64,000 bases of DNA from Holophagales bacterium (GTDB lineage Bacteria > Acidobacteriota > Thermoanaerobaculia > Multivoradales > Multivoraceae), in assembly GCA_009843505.1 (NCBI GenBank), contig VYDI01000027.1, forward strand, positions 39,584-103,583. Direction: 5' to 3'. Under the pieces are notes generated by a model. It did no database searches, was not told where the DNA came from, and saw only the letters and a program-made list of their open reading frames with translations. Shown piece after piece: positions 7,105 through 15,799 of this stretch (position 1 is its first letter; each line of letters begins with the position of its first letter). Both the position numbers and the translations under genes were made by a program.

Positions 7105-9191
7105 CCGGCTCTCCAGTCGCTGAAGCTCTTGCCTTCCGAGGCGAGGTCCGCCAACAGGGCCGAGGGCTGCCAGAAGTCGTCGCCCGTCTGGTCCGCGAAC
7201 TCCCGCATCCGGTCGGCGACCTTGCCGAGGCCCACGCTGTCGCCCCAGTGCATCGGGCCGCCCCGGTAGACCGGCCAGCCGTAGCCGTTGACCCAGATCA
7301 CGTCGACGTCGGACGGCCGGATCGCGATCCCTTCCTCCAGGATCTTCGCGCCCTCGTTGACCATCGGGTAGAGGCAGCGTTCGAGGATCTCCTCCTCGCC
7401 GACATCACGCTGCGCGATGCCTTTGGCTGAGCCGAAGTCGCTGATGATCTGCAGCACTTCCGGATCGGGCGCCGAGGCGCGGGTTTCCGGATCGTAGACG
7501 TAGTAGCCGCGGCCGTTCTTCTGGCCGCGCCGGCCGGATTCGCAGAGGATGTCGCGGATGTCGCGGGATGCTGACTCCTTCTCGTTCCAGCCGATGTCGA
7601 GGCCTGCCAGATCGCTCATCGCGAACGGACCCATCGGGAAGCCGAAGTCGTACAGGACGCGGTCCACGTCGTAGTACTTCGCGCCTTCCAGGATGATCTG
7701 CTGCGCCTGCTGCTGACGCTGGAACAGGATCCGGTTGCCGACGAAGCCGCGGCACACGCCGACCAGCACCGGCACCTTGCCGATCTGCTTGGAGATCGTC
7801 ATCGCGGTGTGGATCACGTCTTTCGCCGTCTTCTCGCCGCGCACGACCTCCAGCAGGCGCATGATGTTGGCCGGCGAGAAGAAGTGCATGCCGATCACGT
7901 CCTCGGGACGGCTGGTGGCGGCGGCGATCTCGTTCACGTCGAGCGCCGAGGTGTTCGTCGCCAGCACCGCGCCCGGCTTCACGATCCGGTCGAGGCTGGC
8001 GAAGATCTCCTTCTTCAGAGCCATGTTCTCGAACACGGCTTCGATCACCAGGTCGCAGTCGGCGAGCGCTTCGCGCTCGGTCACGCCGCTCAACAGGCCC
8101 ATGCACTGGTCGACCTGTTCCATCGTCATCCGGCCGCGGCTGGCGGTCCGTTCGTAGTTCTTGCGGATGACGCCGAAGCCGTGGTCGAGCCGGCCCTGCT
8201 CGGCTTCGACGATCGTCACGCCGATGCCGCGGTTGGCGAAGTTCATCGAGATGCCGCCGCCCATCGTGCCGCAGCCGAGGACGCCGACCTTCTCGATTCT
8301 CCGCATCGGGGTGTCGCGCGGCACGTCGGGCACCTTGGCCGCTTCGCGCTCGGCGAAGAAGTAGTAGCGCTGGGCGATCGACTGCTTGCCGGACATGAGC
8401 TCGCCGAACAGCTTCCTTTCGTAGTCGAGCGCTTCGTCGAAGGACATGTCGAGACCGGCCTCGATCGCCCGCACGTTCGCCTCCGGCGCTTCGAAGCCGC
8501 GGGTGCGGCGGGCGATCTTCCGCCGGAAGCCGTCGAAGATCTCGTCCCGGTTGGCCCGCGCCTCGTTGACCTTCTCCTCGAGGTCGCGGATCTTCTTGAG
8601 CGGCCGGCCCTCGGCGATCAGCTTCTCGGCGAAGGCGACGCCGCCCTCGAACACGTCCTCGACGATCTCGTCGATCAGGCCGCCCTCGAGTGCCTCCGCG
8701 GCGCCGATCGGGTTGCCGATCACGCACATCTCGAGCGCCTTCGGATAGCCGACCAGCCGGGGCAGCCGCTGCGTGCCGCCCGCGCCCGGCAGAATCCCCA
8801 GCTTGACCTCGGGCTGGCCGAAGCGGGCCGATGCGACACCCACCCGGTAGTGGCAGGCCATCGCCGTCTCCAGGCCGCCGCCCAGGGCGGTGCCGTGGAT
8901 CGCCGCCACGACGGGCTTGGTCGCGTTCTCCATCGCCTCGATCGCCTCGTTGAGCCCCGGTTCCTTCATCGGCTTGCCGAACTCGGTGATGTCGGCGCCG
9001 GCGATGAACGTACGGCCCTTGCAGACCAGGAGCACCGCGGCCACCTGTTCATCGGCCTCGGCCTTCGCCAGTCCCTGGACCATGCCGGCGCGCACACCGT
9101 GGCTGAGCGCGTTGACGGGCGGGTTGTCGATCACGATCAGGGCGACCTGGCCGCGGACTTCGTAGTCGACCATGTCGGTGAGTGCAGTCAT
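7101..9191 (-). CDS. fadJ: Bifunctional enoyl-CoA hydratase / 3-hydroxyacyl-CoA dehydrogenase
   Basis: The 696-residue fatty-acid beta-oxidation alpha-subunit-type enzyme hydrates enoyl-CoA and oxidises 3-hydroxyacyl-CoA with NAD+. The N-terminal crotonase domain (about residues 1-190) has the oxyanion motif GADITEFG and both catalytic glutamates, in GGGLE and PEVKLGILPGAGGTQRL. A linker leads to the Rossmann domain (VGVLGCGTMGGGISMNFA) and the 3HCDH C-terminal domains. ATG 9191 is chosen because GGAGA lies upstream and the crotonase fold begins at once; the frame open further upstream is not coding. It sits in an operon behind the DUF1499 gene and overlaps the LLM oxidoreductase by 4 nt. The fadJ name reflects architecture; a fadB role is equally possible. 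Confidence 0.85.
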   Translation of the reverse strand: MTALTDMVDYEVRGQVALIVIDNPPVNALSHGVRAGMVQGLAKAEADEQVAAVLLVCKGRTFIAGADITEFGKPMKEPGLNEAIEAMENATKPVVAAIHGTALGGGLETAMACHYRVGVASARFGQPEVKLGILPGAGGTQRLPRLVGYPKALEMCVIGNPIGAAEALEGGLIDEIVEDVFEGGVAFAEKLIAEGRPLKKIRDLEEKVNEARANRDEIFDGFRRKIARRTRGFEAPEANVRAIEAGLDMSFDEALDYERKLFGELMSGKQSIAQRYYFFAEREAAKVPDVPRDTPMRRIEKVGVLGCGTMGGGISMNFANRGIGVTIVEAEQGRLDHGFGVIRKNYERTASRGRMTMEQVDQCMGLLSGVTEREALADCDLVIEAVFENMALKKEIFASLDRIVKPGAVLATNTSALDVNEIAAATSRPEDVIGMHFFSPANIMRLLEVVRGEKTAKDVIHTAMTISKQIGKVPVLVGVCRGFVGNRILFQRQQQAQQIILEGAKYYDVDRVLYDFGFPMGPFAMSDLAGLDIGWNEKESASRDIRDILCESGRRGQKNGRGYYVYDPETRASAPDPEVLQIISDFGSAKGIAQRDVGEEEILERCLYPMVNEGAKILEEGIAIRPSDVDVIWVNGYGWPVYRGGPMHWGDSVGLGKVADRMREFADQTGDDFWQPSALLADLASEGKSFSDWRAG
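7109..7114 (-). promoter_or_regulatory. Ribosome binding site supporting a CTG start
   Basis: GGAGAG on the minus strand lies 4 nt before CTG 7104 and inside the 3' end of the upstream coding region. It is the only reason besides protein length to place the start there, since no ATG, GTG or TTG is available in frame. Confidence 0.45.
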
Positions 9192-9271
9192 GTCGATGGT
9201 GTCTCCTGGCGCGGGCGCGCCGGTGCGTTGACGTGGGGATCGTTGGTGAAACGGGCCGGTATCGTAGCCGT

Positions 9272-10006
9272 TCAGTGGCCGTGGCCAAGCACGTCCAGGA
9301 ACCGACGGATCCGGGCTGCGTTTTCGCCCAGGTCGCCGACTCCGACCTGGGACACGGAGCGTACGTCGATGACCGTGCCCGCGGCTTCGGGGCGTACGCG
9401 GACGGCGACGAAGTCGATGAAACGGAACCAGGGCGTGGCGTCCGAGAACTCGAAGCGCCCGTTTTGCGGGTCTTCGAGGATCGGCGCCCAGCCGAGGTCC
9501 TCGGCCGCGTGGCGGACCCGCCACGCCGCTTCGTCTCCTGAGATAGCGAGATGGAGCGTGTCGATGTCGGGGTAGGCCCGGCGCTGCTGATCGGGTACCG
9601 CGGCGCCGCCGCTCGGATAGGCGAAGCCGGCACCGCGGCTGTCCTGGGCGGCTGCGGCCTCGAAGGCCGGCGGGTCGTCGATGTTCGTCGTGATGTCGTG
9701 GATCGGCGGCGCCTGCGCGGTTGCGTAGCCGAGCACGAACACCCAGCCGAGTACCGCGACGGAGAGGAGCGCTCCAGCCCACGCCTGCGACGCCCCGCCA
9801 CGGCGCTGGTTGCGGCGGGTCCGGAGCAGGCCGATCAACCCGAGGAGCAGGCCGAACAAGACGCCCAGGGGCATCAGAAAGGAGAACAGGGCGAAGCCGA
9901 GGAGGGGCGAAACCAGGCCGAACCGGGCCTCGAGCACACCGATCAGACCGACCACGAGCGCGGTGGCCGAGATCAGCGGAGACGCGAGAGCGGTAAGGGA
10001 GTTCAT
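9272..10006 (-). CDS. DUF1499 family membrane protein
   Basis: The 244-residue protein has three hydrophobic segments in the first half: about residues 4-28, 32-55 and a third near 70-90 after an RTRRNQRRGG loop. A soluble C-terminal DUF1499 domain follows (LHLAISGDEAAWRVRHAAEDLGW through TVIDVRSVSQVGVGDLGENAARIRRFL). DUF1499 function is not established. ATG 10006 is preferred over an upstream in-frame start because it places the first membrane helix immediately after the start. The fadJ-type gene follows 80 bp downstream on the same strand. Confidence 0.75.
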   Translation of the reverse strand: MNSLTALASPLISATALVVGLIGVLEARFGLVSPLLGFALFSFLMPLGVLFGLLLGLIGLLRTRRNQRRGGASQAWAGALLSVAVLGWVFVLGYATAQAPPIHDITTNIDDPPAFEAAAAQDSRGAGFAYPSGGAAVPDQQRRAYPDIDTLHLAISGDEAAWRVRHAAEDLGWAPILEDPQNGRFEFSDATPWFRFIDFVAVRVRPEAAGTVIDVRSVSQVGVGDLGENAARIRRFLDVLGHGH

Positions 10007-10071
10007 CGCGGCGGAGGGTAGCAGGCCGGGACTTGCTACGGTCGGGCCGGCCGTTGCTCCCTCCTGTCGAC

Positions 10072-11481
10072 ATGCCGCCATCCTCTTCTCCATTGCACGA
10101 CTCACGTTTGGCGCTCGCTGCGCTGAGCGGCGCCGCCGGTTCCGTCTGTCGCCTGGTGGGTGGAGCGGCGGTGGCCGTCGCGCTGGCCGCCTGCGGCGCC
10201 GGGCCGCCGGACGGGACGTCCGAGCCGCGGCGACCGAACATCGTGCTGTACGTCGTGGACACGGTCCGCGCGGACCGTCTGGGTGTCTACGGTTACGAGA
10301 AGCCGACGTCGCCGCGGCTCGACGCGTTCGCGGCTGGCGCCGTTCTGTTCGAGAACGCCTACGCCCAGTCGTCGTGGACGCGGCCGGCCGTGGCCTCCCT
10401 GTTCACGGGACTGCTGCCGCCGGCGCATCGCACCGTCGGTCGCCGTTCCGTGCTGCCCGAGGAGGCGGATACCCTGGCCGAGATCCTGGCCGCCAACAGC
10501 TACGAGGGCCTGGGGCTCGTCCGCAATCCGAACGTCGGCCGTGCGTTCGGCTTCGCACAGGGCTTCACCCGCTTCCGCAGCGAGGATCGCGAGCGCGACG
10601 AGACGATGCTGGACCGTGTTCGCTTGTGGCTCGATGAGCGGCGGAGCGCGGACGGGCCGTTCTTCCTCTTCCTGCACGCGATCGACCCCCACGGTCCCTA
10701 CGACCCGGCGCCGGAGTTCGAGGAGATGTTCGAGGCCGGCGGCGCGCCGGCGCACTACCGCACGGTCCGTTACCTGCTGGGGTTGAACCGTGGCGAAGTG
10801 GAGCCCGAGCCGGGGACCGCCGAGGCGCTCTCGCGGCTGTACGACGCCGAGGTTGCCCAGAACGACCGTGCCTTCGGCGACTTGCTCGACGAGCTGGAGG
10901 ACCGTGGCCTGACTGAGGAGACCGCCGTGATCTACGTCTCCGACCACGGCGAGGAGTTCGCGGAGCACGGCCGCTGGGAGCACGGGCTTTCGCTTTACGA
11001 GGAGGTGCTGCGGGTCCCGCTCGTCATGCGCTTGCCCGGCGTGCCGCCGCGCCGCGTGGAAGCGCCGGCGCAGCACGTCGACGTCCTGCCGACGCTGCTC
11101 GGCTATCTCGGCATCGAGGCGCCGCCCAACGACGGGCGGAATCTGCTGGCGGCGCGCCGCCGCGGCGACGATCCGCCGGATGTCTACACCCACCTCGACG
11201 TCGACGGTCACCGTGCCGCCTCCGTGATGCGCGGCCACTACAAGCTCGTGCTGCCGCAGTCACCCTCCCAGGGAACCAAGCCGATGCTCTTCGACCTGGA
11301 TGCGGATCCAGGCGAGTTGGAGAACCTGGCCTCCGAACGGCCGGATATCGTCGAACGGATGCTCGGGCTGTTGACCGAGCGGAACCTGGCCGACGAAGTC
11401 GAATCCGCGGAAGAGATCGAGGACGACCAACTCGACGAGGACGTGCGCCGGCGCCTCAGGGCGCTGGGCTACGTGGACTGA
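10072..11481 (+). CDS. Sulfatase-fold lipoprotein lacking the formylglycine cysteine
   Basis: The 469-residue alkaline-phosphatase-superfamily hydrolase is anchored as a lipoprotein by a lipobox ending at Cys41 (VALAAC). Metal-site motifs are present: NIVLYVVDTVRADRLGVYGY (Asp63) and YVSDHGEEFAEHG. At the nucleophile position the usual C-x-P-S-R is replaced by WTRPAVASLFTG, so Thr103 aligns with the cysteine and the arginine is absent. Classical sulfatase activity is therefore unlikely; a phosphoesterase or transferase role is possible. The N-terminal positively charged/hydrophobic leader supports ATG 10072. It overlaps the convergent aminotransferase gene by 13 bp at the 3' ends. Confidence 0.75.
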   Translation: MPPSSSPLHDSRLALAALSGAAGSVCRLVGGAAVAVALAACGAGPPDGTSEPRRPNIVLYVVDTVRADRLGVYGYEKPTSPRLDAFAAGAVLFENAYAQSSWTRPAVASLFTGLLPPAHRTVGRRSVLPEEADTLAEILAANSYEGLGLVRNPNVGRAFGFAQGFTRFRSEDRERDETMLDRVRLWLDERRSADGPFFLFLHAIDPHGPYDPAPEFEEMFEAGGAPAHYRTVRYLLGLNRGEVEPEPGTAEALSRLYDAEVAQNDRAFGDLLDELEDRGLTEETAVIYVSDHGEEFAEHGRWEHGLSLYEEVLRVPLVMRLPGVPPRRVEAPAQHVDVLPTLLGYLGIEAPPNDGRNLLAARRRGDDPPDVYTHLDVDGHRAASVMRGHYKLVLPQSPSQGTKPMLFDLDADPGELENLASERPDIVERMLGLLTERNLADEVESAEEIEDDQLDEDVRRRLRALGYVD

Positions 11482-12644
11482 GGAAAACGCCCCGGCGCGA
11501 GTTCCCGCAGGCAGCCGGCCAGCAACTCGACTCCCTCCCGGATCCTGCCGACGGAGGGACAGGCGTACGCCAGACGCAGGAACGGCACGTCTTCGTCGCC
11601 TGCGTGGTAGGCGGCGCCGTAGCCGTACTCGAGGCCGCGCTGCTCGCTCAGCGCGAACAGCGCTTCGCGGTCCACCTCTTCGGGCAGGCCGACCCAAAGG
11701 AACATGGCCCCGGCCGGCTTTCGCCAGGTGCAGATGCCGCCGAGCTGCTCGGTGAGCGCGGCCAGCAAGGCGTCACGTTTCGGCAGCAGGGCGGCGTTGT
11801 TGCGCTCGATCTGCGCGGGCAGGCGGCCGCGCAGCAGTTCCGCCACGATGCTGGATGACAGCGTGCTCTGGCCGGCGTCGAAACGCTCGTCGAGAAACCG
11901 CTGCTGCAGCGGCTGCCTGGCCAGGAGATAGCCGATGCGAACGCCGGCGCCGAGGATCTTGGACAGCGAGCCGATGTAGACGACGCCCTCGCCGCTTGCC
12001 AGCGCGTAGAGGCTCCGCGGCGGCCGCGGCGCGTCGTCGTAGTGGACGTCGCCGTAGCAATTGTCCTCGACCAGGAGGACGTCGTAGTCGCGCGCGGCCT
12101 CGATCATCTCGAGTCGGCGCTCGCGGGGCATCACGGCGCCCGTCGGGTTGTGGTAGGTCGGCAGCGTGTAGATGAAGCGCGGCTTCTCACCGGCCGCGGT
12201 CAGGTTCTCCAGTGTCCGGCGGAGCGCGCCGATGTCCATCCCCTGCTCGTCGAGCGGCACGCCGACCAGGCGGTAGCCGAGGCCCCGGTAGGCGCCGAGA
12301 GTGCCCGAATAGGTCGTCTCTTCGGTGATCACGATGTCGCCCGGCTCTTCCATCAGCACCCTGCCCACCAGCGTCACCGCCTGCATGGAGCCGTTGGTCA
12401 GCGCGATCTCGTCGGGGTCGAAGTCCGTGCCCTCGCGATCCGCTTCGCGCCGGGCCAACACCTCGCGCAGACCGGGATGACCCAGGTCGCCGGGGTAGAA
12501 GGCGAAGTCCTTGCCGATGTCTAGGATGGCGCGGCCGGCCGCCTCGGCCATCTCGGCCGCCGGGAAGGCCTCGGGCGCGGTCATGCCGACCCGCATCGGG
12601 ATCGGATTCAGAGGCGGGTGGCTTGAGCGTGGGGCGTCTGTCAT
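11469..12644 (-). CDS. PLP-dependent class I/II aminotransferase
   Basis: The 391-residue fold-type I aminotransferase has the PLP lysine K229 in GSLSKILGAGVRIGYLL, preceded by LLVEDNCYGDVHY (cofactor aspartate region), YTLPTYHNPTGAVM and TNGSMQAVTL. This set of motifs fits the 2-aminoadipate / aromatic aminotransferase branch related to MocR C-terminal domains, but no DNA-binding domain is present. It probably transfers an amino group between an amino acid and 2-oxoglutarate; the substrate is not identifiable. It is divergent from the SDR gene at 12722 with 77 bp between starts. Its 3' end overlaps the sulfatase-like gene. Confidence 0.8.
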   Translation of the reverse strand: MTDAPRSSHPPLNPIPMRVGMTAPEAFPAAEMAEAAGRAILDIGKDFAFYPGDLGHPGLREVLARREADREGTDFDPDEIALTNGSMQAVTLVGRVLMEEPGDIVITEETTYSGTLGAYRGLGYRLVGVPLDEQGMDIGALRRTLENLTAAGEKPRFIYTLPTYHNPTGAVMPRERRLEMIEAARDYDVLLVEDNCYGDVHYDDAPRPPRSLYALASGEGVVYIGSLSKILGAGVRIGYLLARQPLQQRFLDERFDAGQSTLSSSIVAELLRGRLPAQIERNNAALLPKRDALLAALTEQLGGICTWRKPAGAMFLWVGLPEEVDREALFALSEQRGLEYGYGAAYHAGDEDVPFLRLAYACPSVGRIREGVELLAGCLRELAPGRFPQST

Positions 12645-12721
12645 CGCGGCGGGGACTGTAGCAGCGGCCGCGGGCTGTTACCCTCTGCGGCCCTCGACCC
12701 TCGACCAAGGAGAAGCGCACG

Positions 12722-13489
12722 ATGAAGGATCTCTTCGACCTCACCGGCAGGGTGAGCGTCATCACCGGATCGACGAAGGGCATCGGCAAGGCGATGGCCG
12801 AAGCCCTGGCTGCCTTCGGCTCGAAGGTCGTCATCTCGAGCCGCAAGGCGGATGCCTGCGAGGCGGTCGCGGCCGCGATCAATGAGAGCGGCGGCGAGGC
12901 GATCGCGCATCCCTGTCACGTCGGTCACAAGGATCAGTTGGAACGGTTGGTCGCGGCGACCCGGGAGCGCTGGGGGAAGATCGACAATCTGGTCGTCAAC
13001 GCCGCGGTCAATCCGTACTTCGGCTCGAGCCTGGGCATTCCGGACTCGGCGTTCGACAAGGTGATGGAGGTCAACATCAAGAGCGTCCACTGGCTGTGCC
13101 AGATGGTGATTCCCGAGATGCAGGAGCGCAAGGACGGGTCGATCGTCATCGTGTCCTCGGTCGGCGGTTTCCGCGGCAACTCGATGCTCGGCGCCTACGC
13201 GATTTCCAAGGCGGCGGACATGCAGCTCGCGCGGAACCTGGCGGCCGAGTTCGGTCCCGACAACATCCGCGTCAACGCCGTCTGTCCCGGCCTGGTGAAG
13301 ACGAACTTCGCCCGGGCTCTGTGGGAGGACCCGCAGCGGGAGCAGGCGGTCGCCGGGCGAACACCGCTCCGGCGCCTCGGCGAGCCGGTCGACTGCGCGG
13401 GGATCGCGGTCTACCTCGCCTCGCGTGCGGGTTCGTGGACGACGGGCCAGACGTTCACCGTCGACGGCGGAGTGCTGGGCTGCGGTTGA
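12722..13489 (+). CDS. SDR family oxidoreductase
   Basis: The 255-residue short-chain dehydrogenase/reductase has the NAD(P) motif GSTKGIGKAM, the structural NAA (VVNAAVNPY), the catalytic Ser in VSSVGGFRG and YAISK. The C-terminal TGQTFTVDGG is typical. AAGGAG lies 7 nt before the ATG. The residue after strand 2 (SSRK) suggests NADP preference by family rules. The closest resemblance is to DHRS4/2-type carbonyl reductases, but the substrate is unknown. Its TGA overlaps the TTG start of the PhoD gene, so the two are an operon. Confidence 0.85.
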   Translation: MKDLFDLTGRVSVITGSTKGIGKAMAEALAAFGSKVVISSRKADACEAVAAAINESGGEAIAHPCHVGHKDQLERLVAATRERWGKIDNLVVNAAVNPYFGSSLGIPDSAFDKVMEVNIKSVHWLCQMVIPEMQERKDGSIVIVSSVGGFRGNSMLGAYAISKAADMQLARNLAAEFGPDNIRVNAVCPGLVKTNFARALWEDPQREQAVAGRTPLRRLGEPVDCAGIAVYLASRAGSWTTGQTFTVDGGVLGCG

Positions 13490-14934
13490 TTCGGTCATTC
13501 GTCGCGCTCGTCCTGTTGGCCGGCGCGGCGGCCGCGCAGCCGACCGGCGACGCCGCGGACGCGGTGTTCCTCGCCAGCGGCGTTCGCGTGGGGGAGGTCG
13601 GGGCGACGTCGGCGGTGGTCTGGACGCGGACGACGGCCGAGCCGGTACGGCGCGCCGGTCGGGAGATCTCTGGCCGGCCAGTCGTTACCCTGGCGCCGGG
13701 AGTAGACGTATCGTCCCTCGAGGGTGCCGTGCCGGGCGCACCGGGCGAAGTGCGGGTCGTGCTGCGGCCGGCTGCGCCGGCGGACGGGGCAGGTGTTAGC
13801 GCGGCGCGGCGGCTCTCTCGCTGGCGCCCGACCGAGGCCGAGCGCGACTTCACGCACCAGGCGAGGTTCGACGGCTTGAGACCGAACACTCGCTACCTGG
13901 TCACGGCCGAGGTGCGGCCTGCGGGTGGCAATGCGGACGCGCCGGTGACCGCGACCGAGACGGCGACCTTCCGCACCGCGCCGGCCTCCGACCAGCGGCT
14001 ACCCGTGCGCTTCGCCGCGATGACCTGCCAGTACTACGGCCGGCGAGACCGGCCGGACGGCTTCCAGATCTACCCGTCGATGGCCGCCGCCCTGCCTGAC
14101 TTCTACCTGTCGGTCGGCGACAACGTCTACTACGACAACGAGTCGCCGCGGGCGACCACCGTCGAGCTGGCGCGCTACCACTGGCAACGGATGTTCACCC
14201 TGCCGGCGATCGCGTCCTTTCTGCGTTCGGTGCCCGGCTACTGGCTCAAGGACGACCACGATCTGCTTCTGAACGACTCCTGGCCGGCGATCGAACCCGG
14301 CATCTCCGCGCCGATGACGTTCGAGGAGGGTCAGGCGGCGTTCGTCGAGCAGATGCCGGCGCCGGAACGTCCCTACCGGACCGTCCGCTGGGGCAAGGGC
14401 CTGCAGCTTTGGCTCGTCGAAGGCCGCGACTTCCGCTCGCCCAACGACATGCCGGACGGCCCCGGCAAGACGATCTGGGGTGCCGAACAGTGGCGCTGGC
14501 TGCGGGACTCCCTGCTTGCCAGCGACGCGGACTGGAAAGTCCTCGTCTCGCCGACGCCGATCGTCGGCCCGGACCGGAGCAACAAGGCCGACAACCACGC
14601 CAACGCCGCCTTCAGCCGCGAAGGCGACGCGGTCCGCGAGTGGTTCCGCGCGAACCTGGACGACAGCTTCCTGGTCATCGTCGGCGACCGCCACTGGCAG
14701 TACCACTCGGTCCACCCGGAGACGGGGCTCGACGAGTTCTCGGTCGGCCCGGCCAGCGACGCCCACGCCGGCGGCACGCCGGGCGAAGACCCCGAGTACC
14801 ACCGCTTCCACCGGGTCGGCGGCGGTTTCCTCAGCGTCGACGTGGACTGGATCGGGGAGCGGCCGCGGATCGTCCTGCGGCACCGCGACGTGCTCGGCCG
14901 GGTGGTCTACGAGGTCGAGCGGCTGGGTTCGTAG
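13486..14934 (+). CDS. PhoD-like alkaline phosphatase, secreted
   Basis: The 482-residue calcineurin-like phosphoesterase of the PhoD type has a signal peptide (IRSFVALVLLAGAAAAQ) followed by an N-terminal Fn3-like domain (about residues 25-165). The catalytic domain has FAAMTCQYY, SVGDNVYYDN, KDDHDLLLNDSWP and VGDRHWQYH. It should cleave phosphomonoesters or diesters in the periplasm using metal ions. TTG 13486 overlaps the SDR stop as TTGA, and it is the only start that puts the signal peptide first. The nearest GGAG is 13 nt upstream, so coupling to SDR translation is likely. Confidence 0.8.
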   Translation: MIRSFVALVLLAGAAAAQPTGDAADAVFLASGVRVGEVGATSAVVWTRTTAEPVRRAGREISGRPVVTLAPGVDVSSLEGAVPGAPGEVRVVLRPAAPADGAGVSAARRLSRWRPTEAERDFTHQARFDGLRPNTRYLVTAEVRPAGGNADAPVTATETATFRTAPASDQRLPVRFAAMTCQYYGRRDRPDGFQIYPSMAAALPDFYLSVGDNVYYDNESPRATTVELARYHWQRMFTLPAIASFLRSVPGYWLKDDHDLLLNDSWPAIEPGISAPMTFEEGQAAFVEQMPAPERPYRTVRWGKGLQLWLVEGRDFRSPNDMPDGPGKTIWGAEQWRWLRDSLLASDADWKVLVSPTPIVGPDRSNKADNHANAAFSREGDAVREWFRANLDDSFLVIVGDRHWQYHSVHPETGLDEFSVGPASDAHAGGTPGEDPEYHRFHRVGGGFLSVDVDWIGERPRIVLRHRDVLGRVVYEVERLGS

Positions 14935-14994
14935 GGTCTGGCGGCGGTACAGCCGTCGGGCCTGGTCGACTGGTAGCGTCCGCTCTTGCTCACG

Positions 14995-15002
14995 AAGGAG
15001 GA
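14995..15002 (+). promoter_or_regulatory. Strong Shine-Dalgarno that fixes a TTG start
   Basis: AAGGAGGA is a near-perfect match to the anti-SD sequence, 6 nt before TTG 15009. It makes TTG the clear start in the absence of an early in-frame ATG. Confidence 0.75.
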
Positions 15003-15008
15003 TCCAGC

Positions 15009-15503
15009 TTGCCTACAGAACTACCCGAAGTGGCCCCGGCGTTCGTCGACATGGCTCACCGGATCGTCTGGTGCTCGGCCGCGACCGTGGACCGGGCCAA
15101 CCGTCCCCGCTCCCGCGTCCTTCACCCCATCTGGGAGTGGGAGGACGGCCTTCTCACTGGCTGGATAGGTACCGGCCCGACGGCAACCAAGCGCGCGCAC
15201 CTCGAGACGAGCCCGTACATCTCGTGCAACTACTGGGCCGAGAACCACGACACGTGCGTGGCGGAATGCCGGGCGGAGTGGGCGTTCGACCTGCCCACAC
15301 GGGAGCGGATCTGGAACCTCTTCAAGTCGACGCCGCCGCCGGTCGGTTACGACCCCGCGATAATCCCCGGATGGGACGGTCCCGACAGCCCGGGATTCGC
15401 CGTGTTACGGCTGACGCCCTGGCGGCTTCGCGTCATGCCGGGAACGGTGCTGCTGGCCGGCGAGGGCGAAGTGCTTACGTGGGTGGCGGATCTCGATCCG
15501 TAG
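15009..15503 (+). CDS. Pyridoxamine 5'-phosphate oxidase-like (split-barrel flavin) protein
   Basis: The 164-residue protein has the PNPOx-like layout: an N-terminal helix, CSAATVDRANRPRSRVLHPIWEW (strands of the split barrel), LTGWIGTGPTATKRAHLETS and YISCNYW, ending with LRLTPWRLRVM. Such proteins bind FMN, F420 or heme and reduce or sense small molecules; the ligand here is not known. Translation begins at TTG 15009 behind a strong ribosome site. It stands alone, 74 bp after the PhoD gene. Confidence 0.75.
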   Translation: MPTELPEVAPAFVDMAHRIVWCSAATVDRANRPRSRVLHPIWEWEDGLLTGWIGTGPTATKRAHLETSPYISCNYWAENHDTCVAECRAEWAFDLPTRERIWNLFKSTPPPVGYDPAIIPGWDGPDSPGFAVLRLTPWRLRVMPGTVLLAGEGEVLTWVADLDP

Positions 15504-15555
15504 AGTTGGCGCCTCCCCCTTCTCCTTTGCCTCAAAGTGGCCGGTACGTGGCTAG

Positions 15556-15780
15556 CTACTCGTTGGAGCGGGCCCAGCGGATGGCGTCGGCGACGTCTTC
15601 TTCTGAGATTCCGCGTTCCGCGAGCTTGGCGCGGGTGTCGTCGGCGGGTCTGGGACTCTCTTCCACAGGTGCGAGTCGGTGAGTCTTGGCTTCCTGAGCC
15701 GCCGAACGGGTGGGGTCTGGGGCCGCGCCAGCGGCGGTGGGTCGCCGTGGCTGGGCTGAAGTTGGCGGTTTCTCTGGCAT
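15556..15780 (-). CDS. Small protein with an antitoxin-like C-terminus
   Basis: The 74-residue frame starts at ATG 15780 and has a disordered Pro/Ala/Arg-rich first half. The last 23 residues (KLAERGISEEDVADAIRWAR...) look like the amphipathic toxin-wrapping tail of VapB-type antitoxins. There is no DNA-binding fold and no toxin gene beside it. It lies 19 bp downstream of the SMP-30 gene stop on the same strand. It may be an orphan antitoxin remnant or a real small gene; no good ribosome site is seen. Confidence 0.45.
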   Translation of the reverse strand: MPEKPPTSAQPRRPTAAGAAPDPTRSAAQEAKTHRLAPVEESPRPADDTRAKLAERGISEEDVADAIRWARSNE

Positions 15781-15799
15781 GTCGTGGAGCCGTTGCGAC

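Noticed and set aside
10102..11238. A 378-codon minus-strand frame opposite the sulfatase-like gene
   Set aside because: The plus strand carries a lipobox and conserved hydrolase motifs; the antisense product has none.
15009..15011. A longer start for the PNPOx-like gene inside the PhoD 3' region
   Set aside because: The near-perfect AAGGAGGA 6 nt before TTG 15009 and the domain start agree; the upstream frame is antiphase to PhoD and Arg/Pro rich.
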